From: Anthropogastromicrobium sp052273485
GTDB lineage: Bacteria > Bacillota > Clostridia > Lachnospirales > Lachnospiraceae
Assembly (NCBI GenBank): GCA_052273485.1
Contig: DAVZID010000004.1
Span: 38,418-102,417 of the forward strand
Reading direction: 5' to 3'
DNA length: 64,000 bases
Part shown: positions 63,947 to 64,000 of the stretch, piece after piece
Position numbering within the stretch: position 1 is the first letter of the stretch
How the letters are laid out: the number at the start of each line of letters is the position of its first letter
The notes under the pieces: model-generated
Told to the model about the DNA's origin: nothing
The model's input: the letters and a program-made list of their open reading frames with translations, nothing else
The model's database searches: none
Made by a program: the position numbers and the translations under genes

Positions 63947-64000
63947 GTGATACTCCCACGCGCGTTCTTGCGAACGGGCGGGGCTTCTTGAGACATGGTA
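63947..64000 (-). mobile_element. putative right end of an IS200/IS605-like (TnpB) element
   Basis: In the minus sense the window starts with ATGTCTCAAGAAGCCCCGCC, then a hairpin GTTC-GCAA-GAAC flanked by C- and G-rich arms, then GTGGGAGTATCAC. From memory this layout (TCAAGAAGCC, G+C-rich hairpin, GGGAGTA, TCAC) is typical of the 3' end of tnpB genes and their guide RNA scaffold. Only 54 bp are in the window, so this is a tentative call. Confidence 0.45.

Overview
The window looks like a chromosomal segment of a gut Lachnospiraceae bacterium (Bacillota, Clostridia), closest in character to Roseburia. The reasons are the moderate-to-low G+C content, strong AGGAGG ribosome binding sites, the gene order miaB-mutS-mutL-miaA-ynbB, sporulation and germination genes (GerA-type receptor subunit, Csp-like subtilase, PdaB-like deacetylase), and a locus that matches in content and order the lacto-N-tetraose utilisation locus known from Roseburia. 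No rRNA or tRNA gene was seen.

Layout. 1-9 kb: housekeeping cluster on the minus strand (tRNA modification and mismatch repair). 9.4-23.6 kb: a complete type I-C CRISPR-Cas locus, transcribed leftwards as cas3-cas5c-cas8c-cas7c-cas4-cas1-cas2, then a leader and an array of 88 repeats and 87 spacers (81 distinct). 23.6-23.9 kb: the cas promoter, plus a divergent short RNA gene made of a degenerate repeat, a guide and a terminator. The guide's first ten bases match a site next to a TTC PAM at the cas transcription start, with one mismatch at position 6. I read this as a CreR-like autoregulatory crRNA-like RNA; it is the most interesting object in the window. 24-30.7 kb: a small membrane protein, a G+C-rich palindromic and tandem-repeat intergenic region, a divergent MurE-like ligase, ClpB and an LCP-family cell wall protein. 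30.9-33.5 kb: a cytidylyltransferase/Gfo-Idh fusion with an aminotransferase. 33.6-37.9 kb: plus-strand PdaB-like deacetylase and a MoxR-DUF58-membrane protein set. 38-46.4 kb: a very large secreted DUF5722-type glycosidase-like protein with wall-binding-like repeats, a heparinase II/III-like protein and a Csp-like S8 protease. 46.5-54.9 kb: ABC importer, two-gene GH136 lacto-N-biosidase, GH112 phosphorylase and a divergent AraC regulator. 55-63.3 kb: ClpX, IlvC, IlvN, a GerA-family protein, GNAT proteins including a GNAT-RsgA fusion, and a 27-residue hydrophobic peptide. 63.4-64 kb: a WYL-domain fragment apparently cut by the end of an IS605-like element.

How the parts work together. The CRISPR locus appears self-contained: Cas5c would process the array transcript, Cas8c/Cas7/Cas5c form Cascade, Cas3 degrades, Cas4-1-2 acquire spacers, and the divergent RNA may use Cascade to hold down the cas promoter. 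In the glycan locus, the solute-binding protein and two permeases would import lacto-N-tetraose-type sugars, the GH136 pair would release lacto-N-biose, and GH112 would phosphorolyse it to Gal-1-P and GlcNAc, under AraC control. All functional calls rest on recognised sequence motifs and order; no database search was possible.
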